Shown here: positions 30,016-41,100 of the stretch, piece after piece
How positions within the stretch are numbered: position 1 is the first letter of the stretch
Layout of the letters: each line of letters starts with the position of its first letter
Source of the DNA: Strigamia acuminata
Lineage: Eukaryota > Arthropoda > Chilopoda > Geophilomorpha > Linotaeniidae
NCBI GenBank assembly: GCA_949358305.1
Contig: OX442314.1
Span: 27,079,118 to 27,143,117 of the forward strand
Length of the DNA: 64,000 nucleotides
Direction: 5' to 3'
The notes under the pieces: generated by a model
Seen by the model: the letters and a program-made list of their open reading frames with translations, nothing else
What the model was told of the DNA's origin: nothing
Database searches by the model: none
Made by a program: the position numbers and the translations under genes

Positions 30016-30327
30016 ATAACATTTACATTTTAAAGTATTTACATTTTAAAGTATTTACATTTTAAAGTATTTACATTTTAAAGTATTTACATTTTAAAGT
30101 ATTTACATTTTAAAGTATTTACATTTTAAAGTATTTACATTTTAAAGTATTTACATTTTAAAGTATTTACATTTTAAAGTATTTACATTTTAAAGTATTT
30201 ACATTTTAAAGTATTTACATTTTAAAGTATTTACATTTTAAAGTATTTACATTTTAAAGTATTTACATTTTAAAGTATTTACATTTTAAAGTATTTACAT
30301 TTTAAAGTATTTACATTTTAAAGTATT
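30016..30327. repeat. Minisatellite, 16-bp unit TATTTACATTTTAAAG, about 19 copies
   Basis: Near-perfect head-to-tail copies. The sequence left of the Tigger element (ACATTTACATTTTA) matches the unit, suggesting that Tigger landed in or beside the seed of the array. Near-perfect homogeneity implies recent expansion. Confidence 0.95.
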
Positions 30328-30871
30328 CACAATAACACAATAACAACGACAGTATCTTATCAGCATGGCCAAACTTCATATGGTTCAAAAGGCAAACATT
30401 TCAGCTAAAAATGATGAAATTTTGTTATGCCTCTTGGCGCCATCATTTCCATGAAAAAAATAATTTTTAATTTTTAATAAAGCAAATACAAGCATTTTTT
30501 TTTTATTTTGAAAAAGTTTGGGGGGTGTTTTAAGTTTTGTTACGTAATTACGGGGTGAGTGTTTGGGAATAAAAAAATAAAAATATCAAATTTTCCGTTA
30601 CGTAATTTATGGACGGCCCTTAACCAGTAATAAGTTAAATCTGGTTAGGTAATAGGGTAAAGTATACTTACGTATAAATTTCTCCATATTTCTCTTTGAG
30701 TTTGGTTAGTGCAAGATGCGGTTTGCTGCCGAGGAATGGCAAATATCCCAAGACTGGTATTCCTTTAGGTCCAGGTGGCAAGTTTTTCGGAGATTTCATG
30801 TATTTCATAGTTAGCCAGAATACAATTGCGACGATTGCAAATCCGAATAGTGGAAAATCATTAGGAATCAT

Positions 30872-31354
30872 GTTTTTCCCCAGTACTTTTCAATGCTGTA
30901 AGTGGTAGCTACACAAATTGTTTCCTCATAAAGTTATGAATACAGATAATTTTGCGTAATTGAAGTCAAAGAAACTGATATCAATTTAAATCTGACAACG
31001 ACGGTATTCGGAAGGCACACCCATCTTTTACAACACATCGGTATTCGAATTTCTAATATACAGTATGATTAATATTCGGTATTCGGTGTTTGACAATAAA
31101 AGTGAATCATACTTTCATTCGATGATTTTAATATTCGGTAAGTATTCGTTTTTCGGTGATTGGACAATAAAAGTGATGCATGCGACTAGTATTTATTTTC
31201 GTTTTGTGTACACAAATTAAGTTAAAATTGGTGTTACATCTATCATAAGTAGTTTTTATTATTATTATTTATTATTGATCTATTGATACATTTATAATGG
31301 GTTAGGACAGATTAGGTAAAATCATTTTATTTTTTGGCTGATGATATTTGAGTG
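30872..31354. other. Spacer upstream of unit A exon 1
   Basis: Contains diverged 5'-flank sequence with repeated TATTCGGT/ATTCGGTA motifs (about 31005-31160). No gene. Confidence 0.5.
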
Positions 31355-31525
31355 TTAGCGCTTTGTTGCACAAATATTTTGACAAGGCAAATATCCCAAG
31401 ACTGGTATTCCTTTAGGTCCAGGTGGCAAATTTTTCGGTGATTTCATGTATTTTGAAGTTAGCCATAAGACAATTGCGACGATTGCAAATACGAATGGAT
31501 TTAGAGGAAGGTCATGAGGAATCAT
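31355..31525 (-). pseudogene. P450 deletion fossil: exon 1 joined to the end of exon 8
   Basis: Starting at ATG 31525, the anchor and [14 protein letters not shown] hinge of exon 1 are read, then directly CQNICATKR and stop (31357-31355), the C-terminus of exon 8. Everything between, several kilobases in other units, is gone; the breakpoint is near 31381-31388. The join keeps the frame by chance, giving a 56-codon ORF with no heme-binding region. Its 5' flank (31526-31760) resembles that of the intact units. Confidence 0.85.
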
Positions 31526-31903
31526 GTTTTTTTCCCTAGTATTTTTCACTGCAGAAATTGCGAAGTATAAAAATTGCTACAGTATGTACTGTAGATAATT
31601 TGGCGAGATTAAAGTTAAATAGAAATTACTATCAATTTAAATCTGATAAATACGGTATCCGAAAGGTGACATTTACCTTCTTTTATGATATTCGGTAAAT
31701 ATTCCTTTTTCGGTGATTTGACAATAAAAGTGAGCTATGGTTTCAGGATGCATGCGATTAGTATTTATTTTCATTTTGTGCCTATAAATTAAATTGGTCC
31801 CAAAAATCGCTATACCGACCAAACATATTGTGACCTCCAAATCCCCCCAATTTTGAACTCTTTTCAAACGCCAGTTTTAACATCGGGATAATGCGATACA
31901 CGA

Positions 31904-32040
31904 GCTGCATTCAAAAACTCTAAAACGCCTCTAAAACTCATTTCGTGTCTGTACATGTGACGTCATTCCCATGTTATTCAATGGGAATGACGTCACACGT
32001 ACAGACACGAAACGAGCGTTTTAAAGTTTTTGAATGCAGC
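31904..32040. mobile_element. Foldback MITE, GCTGCATTC family
   Basis: GCTGCATTCAAAAACT at one end and its complement at the other, with arms pairing through nearly the whole length, including TGACGTCA sites near the centre. Related copies: 33454-33599 and 41792-41937, both flanked by TA. Confidence 0.85.
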
Positions 32041-32528
32041 TAGTGTTAGGACGGATCGTGACAATTCGGTATTTGGTGATTTGACAATGCAAGTGAACGA
32101 CCAGGGTTTCATGGTGCATGCAATTTAGTATTTATTACGAAGTACTCCGTACAATTTAATCAGTAATTTTTCTGTTTAAAGAGAGTGTGATGATCCGGTA
32201 CTGCTCTCGGTGGGTTCGTGTTGGTTAGTGAAAACCAACGGAGAAATAAATGTATTCTCTTTTGGGCACAAAGTGTTTTTAGATGTTTACTCTTTGAAAG
32301 CAAGTGGCAATTGATACAAACTAAATGTTTTGATTTACAAGGAAAACTAATATAACAAAAGAACAATACTATGACATATAAAAATGACGCACATGACATA
32401 ACACACTGTAACTAAAAATAAGCACAGTTCGGATAACATAAACTTCACACTATGATACTACTGTGACTAACAAATATTATATAAAACATTATAAATGATA
32501 AAATGCAAATCTCACAAGTGAAATAGTA

Positions 32529-32664
32529 GCTGCATCCAAAAACTAAAATATTTTGTGTTTTACTTCAATTTTAAACAAAGAATGACATCATTTCCTGTTT
32601 AAACCCATGTTAAAACTTAAAATACACTTAAACTAAAATTGTTATTTTAATTTTTGAATGCAGC
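32529..32664. mobile_element. Foldback MITE, second subfamily
   Basis: Ends GCTGCATCCAAAAACT and GAATGCAGC with TA on the left. The interior differs from the first subfamily (TTTCCTGTTTAAACCCATG). A copy lacking its right end begins at 36179. Confidence 0.75.
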
Positions 32665-32884
32665 TGGTGACAGTTAATAGACATCATGTGGTGATGTTTA
32701 TTACCAATTCACTTTTGATGCCACTTATTGAAGGAAGTATTTATTGTACGAAGATAATGGTTTGGTTTAAGGTCCCTTCTGCAAATCAGTTTTATCAGAC
32801 GCAGATGCTGTCGATACGTTTGTATTCCGTTAGGTTAGCTTGGGTAGTATCATTTTACTTTGGTTAATGTTAAATCTTTCGGTG

Positions 32885-35800
32885 TTAGCGCTTTGTTGCA
32901 CAAATATTTTGAAGAACAGGTTGTAAAATAATTGCAAAAATACATTCTATTGTTACTGTCGCTTTAGAAGTAAATGAAAATTGTTGTAACAGAGTTGTTA
33001 AATAAAGAAACATTTGCATTTGGGCCATTGCCTCTCCAATGCATAACCGCTTACCTATATAAATAAAATAGTGGTCAGAGAAAATACAAGTGTAATTTGG
33101 AAGCAATATTAGTTTACCAATGGAAAATGGAATCAACTCTTCCATGTTTTTAACCTTATAATCTTCAGTAAGAAAGCGTTCCGGTTTGAAACATTCTGGT
33201 TCTGGAAACAAGTTTGGATCGTTGTGGACTGCATATGCATTGCCGTATATGGTTGTCTTTTTTGGAATAAAATAACCAGCTAGTGTTGCATCTTCACTTG
33301 CACTACAAAAAATTAGTCTTACAGCTCATTGTAAGAATTCAACTTGACGTTTACACTGGGAAAAAATATGGCTTTAAATGTCTTTTAATTGCTGAAAAGT
33401 TAATGTAAATTTGGACTTTTAGCTTTCTAAAGTCACATTTACAGTACACACTAGGTGCATTCAAAAACTTCTAAACGTATGCAAAACTCGTTTCCTGTCT
33501 GGGCATGTGACGTCATTCCCATGTTATTCAGTGGGAATGACGTCACATGGTCAGACAGGAAACGAGTTTTGCATACGTTTTAGAGTTTTTGAATGCAGCT
33601 AGTGTAAATTTTTGTTTTAATCAATAACTTTACAAAATAAAAAGACATTTTACAATAAATATGCACAACAACTTTACAGTTTTTAAATTTCAAATTTGTC
33701 GTTTTCACAATAATTTCATTTAATTAATATAATTATTCACGCTACACCAGCAACCAACCTGTCACATACAGGGCGTGACTTCATGGGTGACGTGGCCGGT
33801 CACTTACTAACATTTTATCGTACTTAGTACTTATCGCGTACAACCCATGTAGCCGCTCATGGAGGCTACAGCAGGCACATCGCCATACTACTGAACGTCA
33901 CAGTGGTGAATGGTGAGAGGAGCAGAGTCGGCACCAGGCACGCTTGCCCTTGCCGGAGTTGGGACCTTTGCAGCACACGTCTTCTCTCTCGGGTCTCTGC
34001 TGAACTCTCTCTCCACACCACTCGGCTCCCTCCTTCCCTAGTTGGGTCAGTCCACCCCGCAAGAGCGGTGTGTGGAGTGACGCAGGTCAACGTGGGTGGC
34101 CAAGCAGTCACACTGTAAAGCTTACATTTACACATGAATTTTTGGGACATTTACAATTCCTAAAGCCATATTTTTTCCAGTGTTACGAATGTAAAGTGTG
34201 TTTCAGTGTAAGTACGGCACTCCTCCTATTGGCTAATGGGATATATAGCATTCCAATTGGCTGGAGGCCACATAACAAATGTATAACCTAGGTATAACTC
34301 TTTAGACTTTTCTTTTGTTATGAGGCATACAACCAATGGGGATGCTCTTCACTAGCAAATAGGAGGAGTACCATACTTACAGTGAAACAGACTTTAGGCG
34401 CATTCATTAAGTTTTTGTATGATGTTTAAGCGACTGCACTCACGTGTGAGGAGAAAGTAAAGGTATGAGCGAGATCATCCTGCTTATTTCCAGTATGGTC
34501 GCTTGAGTGTACGGCATTAACCTTTGATCTGACATTGATGGTTGTCTATCCCTTCCAATCACTCCGTCAATTTCCGTTTGCACTTTTGCTTGCACATGAG
34601 GGTACTTTATCATATACAAAATAGCCCATTCCAAATTCGTGCTTGTTGTATCACTTCCAGCAATAAACAATTCGCTCAAAACCTTGGCCAGTTTTTTTTC
34701 TATAAATAGTAATGGATAAATGATATGCTCAGTCTTCATTAGTCAACTTGGATTTCATGTTCTTCTTGGATTGCAGGTTTTTAACGTGAAAATTGCCCTT
34801 TTTTAATTGAATTAAAAAGGTGTTGAGACCCATCTTTTGAATGTTCTAATATGATCGGTTTCCGTTTAAGGACATAACAAGTTTTTTGGACTCTTTTCTT
34901 ATGTGTGAGGGAGCCAGCAGTAAACTGCTTAGCTTACTGCTGATTATTGGATTCTTTAAGTGAATATAGTTTAATTTATAAGTGCATGAATATTTACCAT
35001 TAAAATTGGCTGGATTTGTATTCGGTTTCTCGGTTTCAGCTCTCCAAACATCAATAAAACTTTGTTGGTTGTTTATGCCTTTGTGAATTTTGTCGTATTT
35101 TTGAACTTCATCTAGGATCTTTCTGTACAGCAAAGTTCCTTTATCTCTGTACAAATAAATGAAAAATGTCTTTAAAGTGCACTTATGTTTAATGGCGTTT
35201 GGCACTGACGTCGGTTTTGTGATTCCAAATACTTTGACTATCCAGTCTGGCAGAAATTCCGACCATTGGTCTATTCCTACCGAAGCTACAAGATCATTGG
35301 ATAACTGCATGAGTTGTTGAAAATCTTTATTCTCGTAGTCCATTCTTTCTCCATACATGATGGTGCAAATTACATTAGTAATACTTGTTCTGAGCATTTC
35401 TCGGAAGTAAGATGGTTTTCCTTCCAAGGTTTTAATATGTTTAATTAAAAATTGTATTTCATCCTAATAAAATACAATGTGTTTTAATTAAAAATATAGT
35501 CACTTGGCTTTGGGATTGTATTTGTACTTGAATTTTTGGTTCCAAACTTGCTTTACCCATTCCAAAGTTGCGCAGAGCAGTCAATGAGAAGCGTCGTAAT
35601 TGTATTCGAGGAGCACCATCACTTCCAATGATGCCTAGAAAATATGTAAATTATTAGTAATAGTCATAGACTATTTTAATGTATGACTCATACCCAGAAT
35701 TGTTAGATCTAATTGTTGCAAATTATCATTAGTTCAACGTTTTGTTAAAGGTTATAACGTTTGCGACACGTTATGCGCGTGTCATTCTATTATTGTAAAA

Positions 35801-36989
35801 ACTGTTTTCTGAAGAGTAAAGACGTGTAACTTTGTGTTTCGTTAACGTGTGATCTTTTATTCGATTTTGACATTCGAAATACAACAAGAATACACCGACA
35901 AATACAGTAGTAGTCTAGTAAGTTTCTATACATGTACGTACCTTTATGCGAGTCAAATGTTGCAAGAGCTTGAAAGTTGTCGGGTTTTTCTATATAGTTG
36001 TCACTTAGTTGGAACACTTCCTTGATCAGTTTAAATGATGATAAAACTACAACACGTTCACTTGCAATGTTGATTCTGAAAACGTGGTATTTGTAAAATC
36101 ATTGCAATGAAACAAAAAGAATAATTGTAATAAACAGGCAGCATGAAGTATCAATTCGGATGCTAATCCTTAATACTAGCTGCATTCAAAAATTAAAATA
36201 CCAATTTTAGTTTAAGTGTATTTTAAGTTTTAACATGGGTTTAAACAGGAAATGATGTCATTTTTGGTTTAAAATGGTTGGTTTAAAATTTTTGGTTTAA
36301 AAAGCATACTTTATGTACAATAATTTAGACACGATAGGGCCCACCGGGGGCCCGTGACTGGATTTTGGTGTTTTTGTTGTTTGATGTCTGATAATATCCT
36401 ACCAAAATGAGTGCAATTTTGAATCTTGTTAAAGGTGCTGAAATTTCGTGAGCCGGCAATGCGCAAATTAAATTCGCGCAATGCAAAACCTTTGTTTCGC
36501 TTGCGAAATCCGCACAGTATACTTGTAGTATTGAAACTCCCATCTAATTTTTACCGCGCATTTTAAAATTTAGTAATAAATCCTCGCGGGAAGCAAACCG
36601 CAGAGAAATTACCGTACGGAACAAGAAGAAAAAAATGTCAGTATCTTATCAGCAAGGCCAAACTTCATATGGTTCATAGGGCAAAACATTCAGCCAAAAA
36701 TGATGTAATTTTGTAATGCTTCTTGGCGCCACAGTCTACTTGACAGTTATAAGTTAAATCTGGTTTAGAAAGGTTATACTTACGTATAAATTTCTCCATA
36801 TTTCTCTTTGAGTTTGGTTAGTGCAAGATGCGGTTTGCTGCCGAGGAATGGCAAATATCCCAAGACTGGTATTCCTTTAGGTCCAGGTGGCAAGTTTTTC
36901 GGAGATTTCATGTATTTTAAAGTTAGCCATAACACAATTGCGGCGATTGCAAATACGAATGCATTTAGAGGAAAGTCATAAGGAATCAT
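32885..36989 (-). CDS. Cytochrome P450 (CYP2 clan), unit B, apparently intact
   Basis: Exons 36989-36784, 36075-35942, 35634-35528, 35463-35210, 35146-34998, 34699-34444, 33302-33118, 33054-32885; sum 1461 nt, 486 aa plus stop. N-terminal anchor (FVFAIAAIVLWLTLKYM), hinge [12 protein letters not shown]-helix AGSDTTST, ExxR EISR, FKPERF, heme loop [10 protein letters not shown] with the cysteine ligand. The exon 4 donor is taken as GTCAGT, which is present in all units and gives a normal length; a GTGCAC donor 27 nt downstream would keep the frame but is not conserved. The heme loop is split after FSI-G, an intron position also known from vertebrate CYP2 genes. The C-helix Trp (WxxxR) is replaced by Arg (RIQLR). 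Substrate unknown; array members are often detoxification enzymes. Confidence 0.9.
33354..34182. mobile_element. DNA transposon with CACTGG ends in intron 6 of unit B
   Basis: Ends CACTGGGAAAAAATATGG and CCATATTTTTTCCAGTG. The flanks are GTTTA and TTACGAATG, and unit A has the uninterrupted GTTTACGAATG near 7330, so the target duplication is TTA. A related copy is in unit D (43267-43964). It contains a nested foldback MITE at 33454-33599. No transposase. Confidence 0.8.
33454..33599. mobile_element. Foldback MITE nested in the CACTGG element
   Basis: 146 bp, arms pairing over almost the whole length, flanked by TA. The unit D copy of the host element lacks it (near 43355), giving an empty site. 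Confidence 0.9.
34190..34395. mobile_element. Inverted-repeat element in intron 6 of unit B
   Basis: GTTTCAGTGTAAGTACGGCA near 34200 is complementary to TACCATACTTACAGTGAAAC near 34370. Same position as in units A and D. Confidence 0.65.
36179..36300. mobile_element. Truncated foldback MITE in intron 1 of unit B
   Basis: Begins TA then GCTGCATTCAAAAATT; the interior matches 32529-32664 in reverse (TTTAAACAGGAAATGATGTC). The right terminus is missing. Confidence 0.65.
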
Positions 36990-37220
36990 GTTTTTTTCCC
37001 CAGTATTTTTCACTGCAGAAATTTCGAAGTATAAAAATTGCTACAGTATATACTGTAGATAATTTGGCGAGATTAAAGTTAAATAGGAATTGATATCAAT
37101 TTAAATCTGCTAAATACGGTATCCGAGAGGTGACATAAACCTTCTTTTATGACATGCCATTCGATAATTTTGATATTTGGTAAATATTCGTTTTTCGGTG
37201 ATTGGACAATAAAAGAGAAT
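36990..37220 (-). promoter_or_regulatory. Duplicated 5' flank of the P450 units
   Basis: About 230 bp upstream of exon 1 is conserved at 31526-31760, 36990-37220, 42289-42520, 47550-47790 and 54107-54340, including CTACAGTATgTACTGTAG-like palindromes 60-75 nt upstream of the ATG and TTTGACAATAAAAGTGA (plus strand) further out. Conservation could be due to duplication alone. Promoter activity is inferred. Confidence 0.5.
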
Positions 37221-38114
37221 GATGTTTCAGGATGCATGCGATTAGTATTTATTTTCATTTTGTGTACACAAATTAAGTTAAAATTGATGTTACATCATAA
37301 GTAGTTTTTATTATTATTACTCCCTCTGTCCCAAATTATGGTATACATTTCTCTAAAAAATTCTTGATTATCGTTGGTTTTGTATATTTCTAAGATATTT
37401 TAACTGAATATCCTTCACAATTAAGTGTGTTTACTAACCAATGGATTGCATTATGGGTAATTAGTTTTATCATTTTGTTATTGCTGAGTTGCATCTTCTC
37501 AAAATGCACTCAAAATTAAGTGACACCTGTTGTGCTTAAAGTAAAGTGAAAATTAATTCGAAAAATGCCTGTTTCCAAAGAAAAATAACAAAATAGAATA
37601 AATTAACTGAAAATCAGTGAAATTGTATACAACAGCTCTAGCTGAAACAAAGCATTGTTAGGAATAAGGCACTATTAATGAAATTTGCAGGCAAATTGAA
37701 ATTACTCCACTAACTATTTCACGAATTCGGCGAGAAGTTAAAAAACAATATAATGAAGGACATATTCCTGCCAAAAGATAAACATAACAATGTATTTTTG
37801 ACATTGCAATGTTGTATGGAGTCAGGGAATGGCAAAGAATGGCACCAATTACAAAATTCACAAATTCAGAGCAATCATTACAAGTTATTGTTATGTTATT
37901 GTTATTGTTAATGTTTACTCTTTATTTTTTATTGTTATTATTTACTCCATATTATTTATTGTTTACTTAATTTATTTATAATTTAACTTATTTATATTAA
38001 TTTTGCATTTTTATAATGACAAAAATCGAATAAAACTTGAAATGTATACATTTATAATGGGTTAGGACAGATTAGGTAAAATCATTTTATTTTTTGGTTG
38101 ATGATATTTGGGTG
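37221..38114. mobile_element. Spacer B-C with a decayed mariner-like element (about 37319-38048)
   Basis: Begins ACTCCCTCTGTCCCAAATTA, a terminus type common in mariner-like MITEs, and ends near AAATGTATACA, where the complement of TATACATTTC returns. At 37689 on the plus strand a short frame reads CRQIEITPLTISRIRREVK, resembling the helix-turn-helix of Tc1/mariner transposases. No full transposase. Other spacers lack this block. Confidence 0.5.
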
Positions 38115-41100
38115 TTAGTGCTTTGTTGCACAAATATTTTGACGAACAGGTTGTAAAACAATTGCAAAAATACATTCCATTGTTACTGTCGCTTTAGAAG
38201 TAAATGAAAATTGTTGTAACAGAGTTGTTAAATAAAGAAACATTTGCATTCGGGCCAGTGCCTCTCCAATGCATTGCCGCTTACCTGTATAAACAAAATA
38301 GTGGTCCGAGAAAATACAAGTGTAATTTGGAAGTTAAATTAGTTTACCTATGGAAAATGGAATCAACTCTTCCATGTATTTAACTTTATAATCTTCAGTA
38401 AGAAACCGTTCTGGTTTGAAACACTCTGGTTCTGGAAACAAGTTTGGATCGTTGTGAACTGCATATGCATTGGCGTATATTGTTGTCTTTTTTGGAATGA
38501 AATAACCAGCCAGTGTTGCATCTTCACTTGCACTACAAAATATTAGTCTTACAGCTCATTGAAAGAATTCAACTTGACGTTTACAAATGTAGGCACACTC
38601 ATAAAGTCTTTGGATGTTTAATCTACTATACTCACGTGTGAGGATTTAGTAAAGGTACGAGCGAGATCATCCTGCTTATTTCCAGTATAGTCGCTTGTGT
38701 GTACGGCATTAACCTTTGATCTGACATTGATGGTTGTCTATCTTTTCCAATCACTTCGTCAATTTCTTTTTGAAGTTTTGCTTGCACATGAGGGTACTTT
38801 ATCATATACAAAATCGCCCATTCCAAATTCGTGCTTGTTGTGTCACTTCCAGCAATAAACAATTCGCTCAAAACCTTTGCCAGTTTTTTTTCTAGAAATG
38901 ATAATAGATAAATAATATGCTCAGTCTCCGTTAGTTATAGCTACAACGTGGGAGTAAGGATGTACTTCATTTTAGCGACACATTATTTTAGCGAACATGT
39001 CATTTTAGCGACACAAAAATTGCTAAAATGACATGTTCGTTAAAGTGATGGTCGATAAAACGGCACTAATACTTACACTAATATTAACCTAACCATATAG
39101 TTTAGGTTTAATTCCTGAGAAGGGCTAACAAGGGGGGGCGCAGCATCCCCTTGACTCCCCGCGAACTTATCCTTACTGGTTTTTTGATGCAAACCACTTT
39201 TTTGAGCCGGCTTGTTGCGGTAAATCGTGCCGCGTCGCTAAAATGTTGCGTCCCTAAAATGTGTCAATCACTACTGGAAAATTACCTTATTGTCACTAAA
39301 ACGTGATCGCTAAAATGGGACTTTTTTTGCTAAAATGACTGTAACCAGTTAAAGCCACTCAGAAAAGTCCACATTCTGAGTTAGTCTCATTCATCAATAG
39401 CAAAATTTACCCCACCATGTAGTATTCCTTCCCCATATGGAACTCATCCCCAAAAAGATATAAAACCCTACTGATCACTGCATACAATCAAGCACTTCTG
39501 TTTGCATTCCGTATCCCGTGGATGTCAAAGATCGACTCTCATTGTATTAGATTAATAGATGTGACCCTCGGGAACTTGTTGCGCCTTAATGACTTTTCTG
39601 CACTCGTGGACGCCGTTTGTAGCCAGTTTCACCCAGCACACCACATCGCAGAATGTTAGGCATTCTTAGTAATTCGCAATAACGTAATTGCGCAACCGCG
39701 GAATGAATAAACACGTTTATTATTTCCGCGCAAGCATAATAGTCAATAATCGCCAGCAGTAATCGGCCTACTGCTGATTGGTGGATTCTTTGAGTGAATA
39801 TAGTTTAATTTATAAATGCATGAGTGTTTACCATTAAAATTGGTTAGATTTGTATTCGGTTTCTCAGTTTCATCTCTCCAAACATCAATAAAACTTTGTT
39901 GGTTGTTTATGCCTTTGTGAATTTTGTCGTATTTTTGAACTTCATCTAGGATCTTTCTGTACAGCAATGTTCCTTTATCTCTGTACAAATAAAAAAAATG
40001 CCTTTAAAGTGCACTTAAGTTTACAGGCGTTTGGCACTGACACTGGTTTTGCGATTCCAAGAGCATTGACCATCCATTCTGGCAGAAATTGCGACCATTG
40101 ATCTATTCCTAACGAATTTACAAATTCGTCGGATAAGTTTAAGAGTTGTTGAAAATCTTGACTCTCGTAGTCCATTCTTTCTCCATACATGATCGTGCAA
40201 ATTACATTAGTAATGCTTTTCCTAAGCATTTCTCGGAAGTAAGATGGTTTCCCTTCCAAGGTTTTAATATGGTTGATTAAAAATTGTATTTCATCCTAAT
40301 GAAATCAAAGAACTGTTGCAATTAGTAAGATAATCAACTTGGCTTTGGGTTTGTATTAGTACTTGAATTTTTGGTTCCAAACTTGCTTTACCCATCCCAA
40401 AGTTGCGCAGAGCAGTCAATGAGAACCGTCGTAATTCTATTCGAGGAGCACCACCGCTTCCAAACATGCCTAGAAAATAATTAAATGATTAGTAATAGAC
40501 ATAGACAATTTTAATGTGTGACTATGCCCAGTGTTGTATGCGTCACCGTTACGTAACTGTAACGGTAAGGCGTTACTTAATTTGGCCAGTGTAACGCAAC
40601 GGTAATTCGTTACTTTTTTGTGGTAACGGCTTGTGACTGGTATGGTCTTCGCCAAGCTAACCTGGGGACTGGTTAACCTGGTTTGGGACGCATACTCACG
40701 TAAAATGACAAAGACTCCCTATTATTGGTTTGTTGGCCTTTAATAATGTTGTCTAGGGGTATGGGGAATACCATCACCCGTTGTCGTATTCACCTTCGAC
40801 CCAAGCGACCACTTGTGCACTATGGAGACGGCCATAGTACTGAGCTTCTTCGTGGTGAATGGCGAGGAGTGCATAGTTCACAACCCGGGACACGTCTTGT
40901 CCTTTCGATGGCTACAGTTCCTCAGCTCTCTCCCGGTCAGAGAGCTACTCTCGTCTCTCTCACGGCCGGTAACAGACTGACTCTCACTCCTCTCCCCACC
41001 ACACCACTCTGCTCCTTCCTCCCCTAGGCTAGATCAGTTCACCCAATGAGGGGATGACCTTGGGGCCGTAAGTTGGTGTGTGGCAGTGACACAGGTCACC

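Larger units (their letters stand above)
28410..30671. other. Intron 1 of P450 unit A with repeats
   Basis: No gene. It holds a four-fold 35-bp-type repeat (29035-29170), a Tigger-like element (29478-30014) and a 16-bp minisatellite (30016-30327). The stretch 29365-29470 is similar to 46685-46790 in intron 1 of unit D (CTCATCTTTGA...TTTTTCTTCTAAAGG), so part of the intron is ancestral to both units. Confidence 0.6.
6930..30871 (-). pseudogene. Cytochrome P450 (CYP2 clan), unit A, split by a retrotransposon and 3'-truncated
   Basis: Heme-thiolate monooxygenase of the endoplasmic reticulum membrane. Exons 5' to 3': 30871-30672, 28409-28276, 28158-28052, 27984-27947 continued at 8512-8293, 8225-8077, 7943-7688, 7286-7102, 7038-6930. 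Motifs: N-terminal membrane anchor, hinge [12 protein letters not shown]-helix AGSDTSST, ExxR as EISR, PERF, heme loop FSIGKRQCIG. Exon lengths equal those of the intact units, except exon 1 (two codons shorter) and exon 8. Exon 4 is cut by the 19.4-kb element at 8513-27946; counting the AATG duplication once restores the normal exon length. The last exon runs into unrelated repeat DNA at about 6929, replacing the conserved C-terminus (normally ending ICATKR). Both lesions should abolish function. Confidence 0.9.
31526..32884. other. Spacer between the fossil and unit B
   Basis: No gene. Holds the duplicated P450 5' flank (31526-31760), two foldback MITEs (31904-32040 and 32529-32664) and AT-rich unique sequence. 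Confidence 0.55.

Noticed and set aside
30016-30327. CRISPR-like regular repeats (also 45840-46166)
   Set aside because: Units are contiguous 16- and 20-bp tandem copies without unique spacers, in introns of a eukaryotic gene. They are minisatellites.
33850-34118. Short open frames in the GC-richer part of the CACTGG element
   Set aside because: They differ between the copies in units B and D and carry no recognisable domain; they are chance frames in a non-autonomous transposon.
35147-35209. Reading exon 4 and exon 5 of unit B as one continuous exon, since the frame is open
   Set aside because: The same 63-nt segment contains stops in other units and has donor and acceptor signals; splicing gives the expected P450 length.
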